This document shows, piece by piece, positions 51,484-63,269 of a stretch of DNA of 64,000 bases (the first letter of the stretch is position 1; each line of letters begins with the position of its first letter). The translations under genes and the position numbers were made by a program. This DNA comes from Rachycentron canadum (Eukaryota > Chordata > Actinopteri > Carangiformes > Rachycentridae), in the NCBI GenBank assembly GCA_038496675.1, contig CM076650.1, positions 18,647,234-18,711,233 on the forward strand, in the 5' to 3' direction. Under the pieces are notes generated by a model that did not search any database, had not been told where the DNA came from, and saw only the letters and a list, made by a program, of their open reading frames with translations.

Positions 51484-54400
51484 ATGGAGGACCAGGCCCA
51501 CCTGATGCCGGCTCGTATTGGACTGGTCACTGGACTGCCTCAGGAGGATGCAGACGATCCTGGCGACACGGGGAAACATCGTGACCTCGGCCAGCCGCAG
51601 CAGCACATTGGCGACATCCTCCAGCAGATCATGGCCATCACAAATGAGAGTCTGGATGAGGCCCAGGCCAGGTAAAAACAGGCACCAGAACCTGATGGGA
51701 GGAAGTACATGTCATCACAGTATCCCTCTCCACACATTAAACACGCTGTTATACACTATAATCACCCCCCCAACCCCCCCAACCCCCATCCCTAATACTC
51801 CTGAAATTTGTGTGCCTCTTCTCCAGCTGTGGACCACCAAACATTACCAACTTTAACCCCTCATACCTGATCAACAGCGCTGAATGCAAAGCTGAGCCAG
51901 CACTGACAGTGGGTGATTATTCATGAGCAATTAACAACTTCTAATATGAGAAAAATCATATAAGTCATATTTTCTAAATAATCACAATACTGTTTTATTT
52001 TAAGAACCACCTCTAGACAGGTGGTTAATCTTGATCCCTAATTCTTCCTTGTGATCCCTGTGAAGCTCCCTCCTCTGTAATCTATAATCTCCATATTACA
52101 GCTCAGTCATTGTATAATATTACAAGATGATACTATGTATTGTGTCGAAGACAATCATCTACACAACAAATGTGCACTGAAGCACTTACACAAAGTAAAG
52201 ATGGACAAATGAATCTTTTAAACTAAGAAGTCACTCCAGTTTCTAGCTTATCCAAGGTGATGTCCTCAGATGCCATCTAGTTATTATTATTATTTCTTTT
52301 GCCATGTTTATTTTCATTTATTTACTTTCTTGAATGATGTATTTACTTTTTGAGTTGCTGTACATGTGATTGGGCCCAAAACGGAATTTATTGAGACAGA
52401 ATTTCTCTTTTTCTATCTTGTTAGATATTCATTGGATATTCTATTTACTTTATGAAAAAGAGAAATTAAACCTCTTCAGCTAATACATTCAGAAGCACCC
52501 TCTGGTTTTAGAGGTAAACAACATTTCAACTTTAACAGTTGTGAAGTAGAAAAACTGCAGAAAAAGACTTGAGAGGTAAAGTGTAAAGAAAAGATAAAGG
52601 CCTCTAACTCAGTAAGCAGGGCCAGATTATCCCATCACACCTTGAAATGCACAGTTTATCATAACGGTGATTATTTACCCCACAACAAAATGTCTCTAGA
52701 CACTGAGGATGTCCTTCTCCTCTCTGCTCCTCTTTTTCTCCTACCTCACTAAGGTGAATGAGTTCAGGGGGAAATCGACAGACATGTGCTCAGGCCTGTT
52801 TTCAGTTTCACCAGTTCGCTATGTGTCTGCATGATCTATTGTTGTTGGATGTCAGTGGCATTAACCTGTAGACGTACTAATCCGCAGACTAATGTAACAA
52901 GCTCTTTCTCTGCCTTTCATTTCCATACAAGGAAACACACTTTAAACTGTCACAGAATGAAACCAGCCCTCTTCAATGTCCTGTGTGAGATCAAAGAAAA
53001 GACAGGTGAGTTGTCCATTCGTCACTTGTTTTTAAATTTTTTTTTTTTCATATAAGCCAATGAAGAAAAAGTTTGCATGCTGATGAGGTTAAGCTTTTTC
53101 AGTACATTCATGATTGTAGCTTATTGCACAGTTTACATACTGTATGTTGAACTTCCTGTTTCAGGCTTATAGCATATTCAGGAGATTAGGTCAACTTGTG
53201 AATAAAAAGATAAGGCTTTTATAAAGGAGAAATATAGATAATTTCATTTATGTCTTTGACAGTGAGTCTCACGATGACACATCTGTGACAGAGACTGAGA
53301 GAGAGATTGGAGACAGATAAGCAGATTTTGTATTAGTCCTGCTCCACTTTCCCAGACTTCATTCACATCTTGTTATCTGTTATTAATGCATTGTCTCTCT
53401 TTCTCCCTCTCTTGCTCTTGTGCTCAGTGTGTCGCATTCTCGTGCCTTCAGTTTGTGGTGGTATTTTTCTAATACCCATCCTCTGCTGGCTGCCTTGGTG
53501 GTTTTTGGTGATGATCTCCTCCAAATGGTCAGATGGTGAAAAGGCTGGAGGAGCGTCATAAACATCAGACGCTTTTGACTGAGAAATTCATGGGAGCAAC
53601 AGGATCATCTAATCTGGGTGATTAATATTAGGAAGTTAAGATGATGTGATATTGATGTAGCAATAATTTCTTGTTAATTGGAGAAACTGAGCAGTGTTGG
53701 GATTATTTATAAGATTACCTAAATGTTAGATCCTGACTCGGTCATACTCCTTCAGTCCCACCCCTCTCTGATGCAGAGCTCTTATTTACAGTAAAGGGCC
53801 TTTATTTCACTTTTGAGTTGAGTGCTCCTTCCACACAAGGCACGGAGAAGTGTGAGCTACACAGAAATGTGTTTTTACCCCATTTACTTACTTTGAAACA
53901 TGGGAGCTTGAGGTTGGCAGCAACAGGTTTTCCACGCTCACACAGCTTGAATTTACACAATTGCGAAGATGTAAATCCCAAGAAAAGCTCAAAGCCAAGA
54001 GTCTCAATACTTTTGAGTCTATGCCACAAACAAGTCCCAAGTCTATTTTCACCTACTGAAGATGCAGTTCGGGTCAAAAATATATAGTTATATTTTTGTA
54101 TGTGTATTTACTTAGGTCAGTTTTTGTAGGTTTTTCCAGATCACTCAGACAAATAGAAGTGAACAGTGCATTCATCAGGAGCTATTTCCAGTGGTGTATT
54201 AACACACATTTGGTGTTTAACTGAGTATTTATTGCAGCAGGACATTGTATGTGGGACTCAAACTAAAGTGATCTTGCATGTGGTGATGAATGTTCAACTG
54301 TGTGGTACACAGGAATAGTTCAACAATTTGGAAAATGAACTTAGTGAAATGAAAATGGATACCGCACTCACACCTCACATTATAGTCTGCAGCCGGTTAG

Positions 54401-55391
54401 CCTAGTGTAGCACAAAGACTGGAAACAGGGGGGTATAGCCAGCTGGGCTCTGTGTGTTTGTAGGCTAATGGGTAGATCAAATCCTGTGTGGAAAAAGGTG
54501 ATGGTCTGTTGTTATTGCCTTTTCCTGTCATTGTATGTACCGTTGGTATAACTCCTCACACAACAGCAGCAGTCCAAAACACTGCTGTTTTCTGGAGTTA
54601 TGCACTCCCTTGCCCCACCCCCCTCCTATGGATCCAATTTCCTCTTATTTTGCCTCTCTCTTCACCCCTTTGTCATGTTATTACCCATATAGCACACTAT
54701 GTGATATAATCCCCTGTTTTCTCTTTGGTGCACGAGGTTATTACAGTGTACAAAATAGGACAGACAGACAGGGAGGTGCAGATGGGAGAAAAATAAAAGG
54801 GCAAGATGGAGCGAAGAGAGTGTGGTCGGGGGGCAGATTGATGGATGAGTTGGTGGTGTAGGCTGTAATGGTTGTGTCTTGTGGTGTTGAAAATCTCCAG
54901 ACCCCCAGAGTCCTGTCAGACTTCACTACAAACACACTCTCAATCGGGGACAGTTCACCACCCACTGCCTTCACTGAGCTCACAAAGCTTGATCTACTCT
55001 GCCAGGGCATCTCCTCACTTCACAAACCATGTGTGAGTGTGTGTGGCAATTTTTGCCCCGTGTCAGTCAGTGTTGGAGGCTGGTCCAAACTAATTACAGA
55101 TTCATTAACATTAATGGAATCTCGCCTGCTTTACTCAGTGACTGTCGCTCGCTTTCCCGCCTTGACTGTTTTCTTATGCAGTCAGTTGCCAGTTTATTAG
55201 GTACACCAAGCTGTAAGTGCCAGGATGAAAAATGATGATGAGAGACAGAAATCAAGGGGTTAATTAGGGATGTGTGTGGATGTGTGGACATGTAGCAGCA
55301 CATCTTTGTAAACTGTACACTGATAGCCCCCCACTCTCCCACCACCCAACCACCTACCTCTCTTTGTCCATACTTGTGAGACAGAGTGATT

Positions 55392-55426
<35 letters not shown>

Positions 55427-58400
55427 ACTGGAGAGGTGAGCCAGATGTGGAGGCTAGGATTACCCTCTTTATAGGATTATGAATGTGAGACAATCCCAGG
55501 AACTACCTTGTAATTGCTGCCTAATTTGCATAACAGTGCAAATTAATAACCTCTCATTTTTCACAGGATCTTTAGTTACTCTTTAAGAGCTGCTGTTAAT
55601 TATGGCTACTGTGTGTGTGTGTGTGTATGTGCAGAGATACTTGTGTATATTTGTGTTTTTGTGGTCTGCGGATGCCAAGGAAAGCTGGCATCACTTCCAC
55701 AGCAACTGCTACCGTTTCTCTTTTCTGAAACTTCCCCCCTGTCAATGTGTTTTTGTTGTCTGTGTCTTCTCCTGTCTCACTCCAGTGGCCCCAGTGAACA
55801 GACTAACAGATGCTACTGTAAAACTTGCTCTCCTTCACCACCTACAGCAAACACAGTTGTACAAACAGTGCTGCAACTGAAGTTTCTTATGACTTCCACT
55901 TCATATCATTGGCTCTTCCAGTCTAGTTTTATTGAACTTGAGCTGTGCCGTCTGCTTAGGCTGTGATTTTGAATGAGCGATGCTGTATGGGAAAATGTGA
56001 AAATTAGGTTGTACTTATGCAGTGCTTCCCAACCTGTGGCTGGTGCCCACTTGTGGGCTGCTAAGGTATTGCAAGTGGGCTGACAAATCATTTGCGATCA
56101 GTATAATTGTGGTAAAAAGATATAAATAAATATATATAAATAAACATATATAAATGACATTTACATGAATTAATCTTTTAATTTTTTTTTCTCACGTTAA
56201 TATATATCATATTAATACTATAGGAACTTAAATGTTGTCTTCAGCTGAACCGCTTTCCCACCGGACCACAATATTTGCTGTCAGTCTGATTTTGTGCTAA
56301 AAGATTATGTTCATGGCAAAAAGTATCAAAATGTGTTGCTGGTTCGCAAGAGGAAGAATTACAAAGAAATATACTTAGACAGATGGTGAAAAGTGAAAGA
56401 AAGTTGATCTTCCCCTGCTTTCACTTAGTTAGCAATAACTAGCTTTGGCCTCTGTATTTTTAGGGGTTCGGGTATAGGCTGCCAACATTTTTTAAATTGT
56501 TAAAAATTGGAAAAGGTTGGGAACCACTGCTCTAATGTTACGACGATAATATCTGTTGGTTTGTGTTGTCTAGTGGAGACACTGGACCAAGTAGTAGTGT
56601 GTAGAGTGTTCAACTGATCATAACTGATTTAGATGAAAATTAGTTTTCTACCTTGTGTTTATAGGAGATACTATTGAGCTACATTTAGAAACAAATGGGA
56701 GGAAGGAACAAAATGAAACAACCTGAACATAGTGTGGAAATAATGTGTGTGTGGAACCATGTATGTATAACTATTGTGGTCTTAAGTGCTGAGTTGAAGG
56801 CATCTAGACGTCTTCAAAAACCTAGAAAAGAAGTCCAGATGATAGCACTTAAGACTATCATGACCTGGAACCTGAGAACCTACACAATATAACTACTGTG
56901 GCTCGAATAGACAAACTCCATCAAAACTCTCAGTTTGTGCCGACTTGTTGCTCAAAAGGTTCTCAAATTATGCTGTATGCTGTAGCACGGAGATGGAAAA
57001 TGCCAAAGATATAATGTACAACAAACCATTTCTTCATGTCTTTATCACAGATTGGGTACATGGCATCACTCAATGATTCATTTGTCCTTCGATTGTAATA
57101 CAGAAATATTCAATCAAATAGTTAAAAAATGTGTCATAAAAACCACAAAGAAGCTACTAATTATGTAAAAATATCCCTTTAATTCATTTATTTTGGACAC
57201 AGTGAAACACACTACTTACCAACAGGAATTACAGCATTTGGAAGCAGCTTAAAAGTTTGACTGAATGCCAGACGGTTGTGTGCAGAGCGTCTACTGATGC
57301 TGCGCCCTCTTTCCAACTTCTCTGCATGCAGTGTGCATCCAGAGGCAGGATTTCTGAGTTAGCAACACAGTGTTACATAAGCAGTTATTATCCTGCTTCC
57401 CATTTACCTCAGCTCTTTTTGCCCTTTAATGTCTCCATTGTTGAGTCCCAGTGCTATGGATTATAAAACCCTTGATCTCTGGATGATTCAGGTAGAATAT
57501 CCAAACATTTTACTAGAAGAGGGTTAGATCACACCTGACAAGGCCATGACAGTTTCTATCCAACTCCACAGCCCTGAATATCCAAGGCATCAAAGAAGAG
57601 GACCCTCCAGACCCTCAGATCATACGACTGGACAACATGCTGTTAGCAGAGGGGGTTGTGGGTCTGGAAAAAGGCGCGGCCTCTGCAGCGGCAGCAGCTG
57701 TTGCAGCAGCAGCTGGAGGGTCTCCTGGTGATGGGGACTTTGAGTACGCAGACTACAGAGAGAAGCTTGCTCAGATACGACAGATCTACCACACTGAGCT
57801 GGAGAAATATGAACAGGTTTGAGATTTTACAGACGTAATCAGCAAAGCTACTGTTACACATCATGACAAGAAGAAAAACATAGTGGTTTATTGTAATGAT
57901 CAAAGTGTACCATATCACTGAGCCATTTTTCCTCGATATAGTGTTTTTATTAATGGCTCCTACCAGGGGTTTTTGTCAGGAGTGAATGGCTCAGCATCTA
58001 ATGTGGTACATTGTCCCTTTTCATATTTGATCTACTTGATCAGGCATGCAATGAATTCACCGGCCATGTGATGAACCTGCTGAGAGAACAGTCCCGTACA
58101 CGGCCCATCTCACCCAAAGAGATCGAGCGAATGGTGGAGATCATCTACCGCAAGTTCAGTGCAATCCAGATGCAGTTAAAGCAGAGCACGTGTGAAGCGG
58201 TCATGATCTTACGCTCCAGGTTCATGGACGCCAGGTTGTTATCTTCCTGACTCTTCTAGACGTTAGTCTTCCTGTTTGGACAACAGTGGTCTTTAAACAC
58301 TGTGTAGAAGAGTCTTTTCTATTTTCTCACGTTGCTTGTTGCATGTCTGACAGGCGGAAACGAAGAAACTTCAGCAAGCAGGCGACAGAGATTTTGAATG

Positions 58401-58784
58401 ACTATTTCTATTCCCACCTGGCAAATCCCTACCCCAGTGAGAAGGTCAAGGAGGAGCTGTCCAAGAAGTGCTCCATCAGTGTTTCTCAGGTCAGAGCGAC
58501 AAAAACACACTGAGGGAACGTAAACAAATGAATGAAGCACAGATTTAGTACTTGGACATAGTTTAATGTCAATTAAATTAATCAAGATGAATCTCTCTCA
58601 GGTGGCCAACTGGTTTGGAAACAAGAGGATTCGATACAAGAAAAACATTGCAAAGTTCCAGGAGGAGGCAAATCTTTATGCCATGAAAACAGTGGTGGAT
58701 GCTTCCAGTGCGTCTTCACAGACAAGCCAAGCCTCCTCTCCTGCCACACCAAACTCAGGTACACACACCCACAAACACACACCG

Positions 58785-58849
<65 letters not shown>

Positions 58850-59387
58850 TACATATATATACACTATATCTTGTCAACCAGGGTTTGACTTCAACTGGCC
58901 GAGGTAATTTCTCTACCCATCAGTGCAGGACTGTCAGCTGTCTTCCCTGCTACAAGCCCAAGTTTCAACCCACTGTGACGTCACCTGTTGGTTTGTGAGC
59001 TGCCATTTAGAAGACTCAAGTTTGTAAATTGGCTGTCACCATGTTTTTTTTTACAAACCAGAAGAAACCAGAAGGTGGAGCTGAGTGTGTCTATGTCCAA
59101 TTTTCTATACAATAAATAGTTGAGCTTTATATCCCACATCCTTCAGTCTCTTCGTCACTGCTCAGCTGCACCTTCTGCCTGTGGTGATGCATGTCATTGC
59201 CAAGTCTGTCAGATAGTGCCTTTACATGTACACTGGTCTATGTCATGCTTTCTTCTAGATATGGAGTAAAACACCTGACCTGGTTTTTCTTATTGTTGTA
59301 TGATTTTTATCCTGGTCTGTGTTCATCAGTGGAGGAAGGTCTTGACACAGCCCTCATTCAAAACGGACAATTTGTTTGGTATTTAAA

Positions 59388-59461
<74 letters not shown>

Positions 59462-59505
59462 TGCCTAACCAAGCCCTGTGTTACACTCCTGATGGGAGCT
59501 TATGA
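51484..59505 (+). CDS. pbx4: Pbx4-type TALE homeodomain protein
   Basis: Nuclear TALE homeodomain cofactor that binds DNA with Hox and Meis/Prep proteins. Secure coding exons: 51484-51671, 52932-53005, 57572-57816, 58044-58234, 58354-58489, 58602-58758 (330 codons). The PBC-A region has HIGDILQQIMAITNESLDEA and HRMKPALFNVLCEIKEKT. An Ala run lies near residues 120-130. PBC-B has QIRQIYHTELEKYEQ, MNLLREQSRTRPISPKEIER and QLKQSTCEAVMILRSRF. The homeodomain (about 233-295) includes the three-residue loop extension NPYPS and helix 3 NWFGNKRIRYKK. The favoured end uses exon 59474-59505, giving SALCYTPDGSL-stop (340 aa), which resembles the short b-type Pbx tail (CYQPD). The tail is uncertain: two other splice options reach 60376 or 60753. 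Assignment as pbx4 rather than pbx1-3 rests on the divergent N terminus and the linked mvb12a. Confidence 0.9.
54310..54475. mobile_element. Fragment of the palindromic MITE-like element
   Basis: Starts GGAATAGTTCAACAATTTGG and contains GCAGCCGGTTAGCCTAG and AAAGACTGGAAACAGGGGG, the same phrases as one half of the element at 14225-14695. The other half is missing. It lies in pbx4 intron 2. Confidence 0.6.
55396..55421. repeat. (GT)n microsatellite
   Basis: About 12 GT units in pbx4 intron 2; another shorter run lies at about 55610-55630. Confidence 0.9.
56020..56529. mobile_element. hAT-type MITE (non-autonomous)
   Basis: About 510 bp with terminal inverted repeats CAGTG(C/G)TTCCCAACCT, left end at 56020 and right end GGTTGGGAACCACTG finishing at 56529. 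This is the classic hAT end sequence. The flanking 8-mers, tacttatg and ctctaatg, are partly alike, as expected of an eroded 8-bp target duplication. The interior is AT-rich with no transposase. It sits in pbx4 intron 2. Confidence 0.85.
58759..59473 (+). other. pbx4: pbx4 intron with (AC)m near its 5' end and (GT)n near its 3' end
   Basis: After the donor at 58759 the intron is AC-rich (58760-58850, mostly pure CA). About 540 bases further on lies a (GT)n tract (59391-59463) ending about ten bases before the favoured acceptor. RNA copies of the two tracts are complementary. Between them is a possible 22-nt exon (58882-58903: acceptor CAACCAG, donor CGAG|GTAATT) encoding FDFNWP. Confidence 0.75.
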
Positions 59506-60285
59506 GGAACCATCTTCATATTGTCTCCATGTGAGTAGCTACATGATCACACACTGTTGCTATGGTTACGCACTCTCCAACTGAGTAGTCATGGTAACAG
59601 CCTTCCCCTGTGTTTGCATGCGGTACGATGTGACTGTGTGTGTAGCCCCTAGTGATGTAGCTCTTTTACATCCTTTGTGCTGCAGCGTGTCAACAACTGA
59701 ATCAGGGCACGAGCCTGTTGTTGAGCATTAAAGGAAACATTCACACAAAACTTTCATTCTGTTAAAAAGGGACCAGGTTGTTGATTTTCCTTTTCAGGTA
59801 TTGAATGGTGTATTTTTAGTTACTGCACAACATGTCACCTATCTGGACCTGTCGAACTAAAAATAAGATGAATTACAAATGTTGTGTTCATTATTAAGAT
59901 CAACAGTTTGAAAAACACAGGAAGAAATTCAGACCAAATCTTACATAAAAGGGAGCCAGTAGTTGATTCAACAACCACAAGATGATGACAATGGGATGTT
60001 CACTGTTTTTACTGAATGTATCACTAAGTTGCTAATATGTTAGCCATAAAAACTGAATTGCTAAATGTACTGAAGCGTTTTTGTCCTGAACATGACAATT
60101 TAGAAATGTGGATACTGTATATATCTGGTAAATGTGGGCTTATTTAAGTGAACGTAAATGCAGTGAAGTTGCACACAATAAAATTACCTTTTTTAAACAA
60201 TGCATTGAACTTGACAAATGTATAATTTAAGACAGTGAGTGAGTCTGAGGGTTTATTTTTTCACTCTGAATGTCTGCCTCTGCAG

Positions 60286-60376
60286 GTTGACGGTGGCTGT
60301 CAGGACAGTGGTGATCTCTCCTCCCACCTCCCCTCAGCCTCAGCACCAGGCCGGGCGCACTGTCACTTCCAGCTGA
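60286..60376 (+). other. pbx4: Downstream pbx4 exon: relic a-type C-terminal exon or 3'UTR exon
   Basis: Good acceptor (CTCTGCAG before 60286). In one frame it begins VDGGCQDS, resembling the NGGWQD start of the last coding exon of long Pbx proteins. A different frame ends SPPTSP...TVTSS-stop at 60374-60376, resembling the family end SSVTSPTEGPGSVHSDTSN. That split suggests an old frameshift. If the short tail is used, this exon is 3'UTR, joined from a donor at 59530|GTGAGT only 25 nt after the stop. Confidence 0.5.
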
Positions 60377-60892
60377 TGCTCTACTGTCACCTCCCTACTC
60401 CTCATCCTGCTCCTCCAACTAACACAGACACAGACTGTGGGTTGACCTCCATCCCAGCTATAAACAGAGTCTCCAGCATTTCCCAAAAAACATTTCACAC
60501 AAAACTCTTTTTAAAATTTTGGTTTGTGGTGCTGATGCTTTCCTCTGCCTCTCCACATGAACTAATGTGTAGACTACTGTGTAGAGTTAAAAAAATAACT
60601 TCACTCATCACTCATCACATTTTCATTCTCATCAAAAATAGATCAGTGGTGAAGACTGTCACTATGAAGGGTTTGGGCTTGTATGCGGACCAAGTTTGGA
60701 TTCATCATTTTATTGCAAAGAATTCAAAAAAGAAAAAAATAGACAAAAAATAGAGCATGTTGTCATTTTAGATGTTGAACTAGGATAGACTTTTTTTTTT
60801 AAATTTGTATTTATGTTTTTTTAAGAAAAAGGTCATAGAAAAAGTATAGGCACAGTGTAACAAAGACATTGAAGCAGAAATAACCAAAAATG

Positions 60893-60898
60893 AATAAA
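60893..60898 (+). terminator. pbx4 polyadenylation signal
   Basis: AATAAA followed within about 40 bases by a T/GT-rich stretch (TTTTTGTATCTTGTGTTT), a normal poly(A) site layout. It is the first good signal after the last pbx4 exon. Confidence 0.65.
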
Positions 60899-60919
60899 GA
60901 CATTGTCATTTATTACATT

Positions 60920-62158
60920 TTTGTATCTTGTGTTTATTATTCTTTATTCTGTAAATGTTAATACAATCATCCAATTTAAAGGAACCAAACTGAAGAGGCT
61001 GTATTAATGGTTACAGCCAACCTCTGGGAATTGTGTATTTTTATTCATCTGTGCCCTCTAGTGTTGAGCACTGTCACCGCATCTAATTGGCTTATGGGTA
61101 TTTTTGTTTTTCCTGCCTGGCCAGGTTCACCAAATTGTTTTCACTTCTTAAATAAACTGAGAACAGATTTCAGATCTCAATGATGGAGTCAGATCTGAAG
61201 TAGATCTGATTGTCATTTATCTTTATTGAAGCTGCTGAGGTGCACGTTTGTTCTTATCTGTGAATACAGTCATTGCCCCTCAGTGTTATAGCCCCTGAGT
61301 ATGAAAACATTACATCACATGAAATTATTACAATATACTCTGACTTTTGATTTGACAGAATACATTGTACACATAGTCATGATGATGTCATGATAATTAT
61401 ATAACGTCCTAAGCTGAAGGCTGTTATTCAATTGTTAAAATTACACCACTCTCCTTCGATCTCATAATTACATACATATCTATGAATGGTATTTAAACCT
61501 GTAATGTTACATTACCTAGAAATGCTTTGTATTAATTGGTTTCTTTTTTGTTTATTGTATATTGTATATTGTGAATTTCTAATAATTTAAAAAAAAATTT
61601 AGATAATTTTCTCCAGCTTTACTTCAGCTGACTCATTCACATCTCAAATTTTGTTATGACTAACACAATGTACTTTGACAGTCCTTTGAAGTCAGTGTCA
61701 TCAGCCGCTATCACTGCGTCCCCAGTGGTCAACACGTGGAGTGAGATCATTTTCTTGGAAAGCAAAAAAATACTGTGAAATCAATGTCCCCAAAGTTTTA
61801 AAATCACAATCCAGGTGTTGTTTTTTTTTTTAATCATTGGTATCCTATGAGTTATGTGCATATAATATCAGTGATATGTCAGTGACTACTCTCTGGATAT
61901 CAGTCACCAGACAGGTTTGGATTTTGTGAGGAAACAATTCTTAGCTCAAAAAATGTATTATTTTTTCTTTGCGAAATATTACAGTGAGGCGCTTCATACG
62001 TGACTGGTACTGGTAAATGGTGTTTAAATAAGGGAAGGGGTAATGGTAAACCAGGGGTTAAAGGTTGAAGGTGATTGTATGAAAAAGAGACAGAGGCGAT
62101 CAGAGAGACACAGAGAGGTTGCGCACGTCGGAGAAAGTGGGATTGTTCTCTGCTCATC
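60920..62158. other. Intergenic between pbx4 and the Ig-domain gene
   Basis: AT-rich, no exon recognised. The 127-codon minus-strand frame at 61900-62283 overlaps the start of the next gene and shows no family features. Confidence 0.5.
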
Positions 62159-63269
62159 ATGGGTATATCACCTAGGGCTCTGATCCTGTGCTCTCTGTTA
62201 TGTTCAGGTAATGAATCTGATTTAATTTTAATGGCAGTAAAACATCTGCTGCAATATGGCAGCTGTAGTAGAGGTGTCTTCATCTTTTTCCATTTATCTG
62301 CTTTATGTCTATGGCGTATTATTTTTGAACTTTAAAGGGTCAGACAAACTGGTGCTCACACAGCAGTAAAAAAAACTTAAAAAAAAAAGAAAAAAGCTGT
62401 AATTCTCCATTAGACCTCACTGGCACCAGTTTTTTTAAATTAGAACTGCTTTTTACCTTAAAGATACTGCCTTTGAAAGAGTGTTTTCTGGATTATCCAG
62501 AATAATGTGGAAGTTTCATTAAATTAAAATTTTCCGGCACAAACAATAGCACCAAAACTGAAAATCTGGGCAAATCAAACCGAAACAATCTGAATAGCCA
62601 TTTGTAAATAATGGGGTAAAACCTTTAACAACAGTTTTTATCATGGTAAAAATATTCCTCTCTAAAACATTGTGTCAGAGAGGAATGTGTCTTTTTTTGA
62701 GAGAAATAAATGGGTGAGTTTTTGTACTTTTTTTTTTTTGCTTTGTCATCAAATAGCACTTCCAATCGGTGTATTTGCTCAGGTTGTTTGCTCTAGGGTG
62801 GCGTTTGTTTACACTGTATTTTACCCAGGCCTGACTAAAGGTTCATAGACTTGCACTGAACATGTGTGTGTGTGATGGTACCAGTCCTGATCCTCTGTAC
62901 AGTGGCTGGCCAGGCTCCTGTTGTCTCTGTGGAGCCCCGGACTGCTACTGTGCGCCAAGGGGAGTCTGTCAGCTTTAGGTGCCAAGTGGGTAGAGGTGCA
63001 CAGCCAATTCAGCTGGAGTGGAGGAGGGCAAATAACCAAGCATTACCAGGTCAGTGGTAATAACATAGGCATAAGCATTTCTTTCACATTATCACCAGCT
63101 GTGAAGTTGTAACTGAATTCTGTTTTCCCTGTAGACAATGCAAAGACTGGTCCTGATGGCTCTGTGCTGACAGTTGCTAACGCCCGCCCTGCAAACCAGG
63201 GGCAGTATCGCTGTGCGGCATCCAACTCTGCAGGCCGCAGCACTGCCACAGCTGTGCTGAATGTCAAAC
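62159..63269 (+). CDS. Secreted Ig-domain protein resembling perlecan Ig modules (5' part)
   Basis: Three exons join in phase 1: 62159-62207, 62903-63049, 63135-63269; the gene should continue beyond the window. Exon 1 encodes a signal peptide (MGISPRALILCSLLCS). Exons 2 and 3 encode one I-set-type Ig domain: VEPRTATVRQGESVSFRCQ with the first Cys, LEWRR with the core Trp, then GPDGSVLTVANARPANQGQYRCAA with the second Cys, and NSAGRSTATAVLNV to close. The wording resembles the Ig repeats of perlecan (HSPG2) domain IV. But the Ig domain follows the signal peptide directly, so this is not a canonical full-length perlecan start. It is more likely a separate perlecan-like or other Ig-superfamily gene. 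Confidence 0.7.

Noticed and set aside
55184..55206. GCCAGTTTATTAGGTACACC phrase as an element boundary
   Set aside because: It looks like the end of a common fish repeat, but no partner end or body could be traced nearby.
60235..60753. 172-codon plus-strand open frame after pbx4
   Set aside because: Its first part overlaps the last pbx4 exon, but most reads through the AT-rich 3'UTR; the long tail resembles no Pbx protein.
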